Part shown: positions 5,436 to 5,946 of the stretch, one piece after another
Layout of the letters: each line of letters starts with the position of its first letter
Numbering within the stretch: the stretch's first letter is position 1
Origin: Calditrichia bacterium
GTDB lineage: Bacteria; Calditrichota; Calditrichia; RBG-13-44-9; J042
Length of the DNA stretch: 5,946 nucleotides
Reading direction: 5' to 3'
NCBI GenBank assembly: GCA_030430345.1
Contig: JAUIFT010000206.1
Location: 1-5,946, forward strand
The notes under the pieces: generated by a model
Seen by the model: the letters and a program-made list of their open reading frames with translations, nothing else
Told to the model about the DNA's origin: nothing
The model's database searches: none
Position numbers and translations under genes: made by a program

Positions 5436-5946
5436 ATGAATGATCACGCGCAGGAAATTGTGCAGGTATTAAAAGATGCCCAGGAAGCATTTGTCGCGAA
5501 GGATTATGAGCTTGCCCTGGAAAAATATCGTTCTATTGAGAGCCAAATGGATCCGGATGCCGCCGAACTGCCTCTAATCCTCATCGAAATTGGCTGGTGC
5601 TACTACCTGCTGCGCAATTATCCCTACGCAATTGCTTACCTGGAAAAAGCGGCGCAAAGTCCGCATATCGATGTGCGGCAAATGTTCGACTGCCTGCGCC
5701 TATGCGGATTTGCTCATGAATTTACCGGAAACACCGAAAAAGCCATCGCCTTTCTGAAAGATGCTTTGCTGCAGCCGGTGGAAGAAACCATGAAACGGCG
5801 GGTCTATTTTGAGTTGGGGAAAATCTTTTTTATCGCCAATCAAAGTATTGAAGGGAAGGAATACCTGGAAAAAGCGCTGGCGTTATTTGATGAAAACGAT
5901 GCTGATTATATACAATCCACTCGCTATTATCTTGGATTTATTGCTT
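5436..5946 (+). CDS. TPR-repeat protein (3' end missing)
   Basis: An open frame starts at ATG 5436 and runs off the right edge without a stop, showing 170 residues. AAGGA (5425-5429), 6 bases upstream, supports the start; a second ATG at 5440 is out of frame. There is no signal peptide or membrane segment in the visible part, so it is probably cytoplasmic. The sequence is a series of about 34-residue helix-turn-helix units of tetratricopeptide type: about 12-45 (AKDYELALEKYRSIE), 46-79 (LRNYPYAIAYLEKAAQSP), 85-117 (TGNTEKAIAFLKDALLQP), 120-152 (IEGKEYLEKALALF) and a fifth beginning near 158. TPR arrays are protein-binding scaffolds; the partner is unknown and nothing nearby indicates it. An effector domain could follow outside the window. 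It is transcribed divergently from the dehydrogenase. The TPR assignment is secure, the function is not. Confidence 0.88.
   Translation, partial: MNDHAQEIVQVLKDAQEAFVAKDYELALEKYRSIESQMDPDAAELPLILIEIGWCYYLLRNYPYAIAYLEKAAQSPHIDVRQMFDCLRLCGFAHEFTGNTEKAIAFLKDALLQPVEETMKRRVYFELGKIFFIANQSIEGKEYLEKALALFDENDADYIQSTRYYLGFIA

Overview
This looks like an ordinary chromosomal stretch from a Gram-negative-type environmental bacterium with moderate GC. It holds five protein-coding regions, two of them cut by the window edges, separated by intergenic DNA that is unusually rich in repeats. I see no rRNA, tRNA, CRISPR array, transposase or phage gene. The phylum cannot be fixed from the sequence. The gene mix and the small intergenic repeats would fit a Calditrichota/KSB1-like or other FCB-group organism, but that is a guess.

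Layout. Bases 1-1253 (+) are the 3' part of a large sodium:solute symporter of the VC_2705/ActP-like branch of the SSS family. A 172-bp gap, almost entirely occupied by a long imperfect palindrome, leads to a cNMP-binding-fold/CBS/DUF294 nucleotidyltransferase protein (1426-3333, +). This pairing is a known conserved neighbourhood: the small DUF4212 subunit, the symporter and a DUF294 signalling protein, so the third protein probably senses or regulates the transporter. The DUF4212 gene would lie just left of the window. Convergent to this pair, on the minus strand, are a GNAT acetyltransferase (3841-3368) and, upstream of it, an acyl-CoA dehydrogenase closely resembling short/branched-chain acyl-CoA dehydrogenase (5119-3965). 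A divergent 316-bp gap separates the dehydrogenase from a TPR-repeat protein that starts at 5436 (+) and runs off the right edge.

The most unusual content is between the genes. Two gaps carry sequence built on a strict 7-bp period: an AAT-starting heptamer series folded into a long hairpin at 1259-1378, and six consecutive CG-starting heptamers at 3337-3378 that run into the 3' end of the GNAT gene and supply its stop codon. A third gap has a 28-bp near-perfect palindrome with a half-copy displaced by 21 bp (3 x 7). A fourth has a different, GC-richer hairpin whose G.U pairs favour folding of the plus-strand RNA. These resemble in kind the short tandem heptamer repeats known from other bacteria, but their spread and function here are unknown. 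I found no convincing new gene system.
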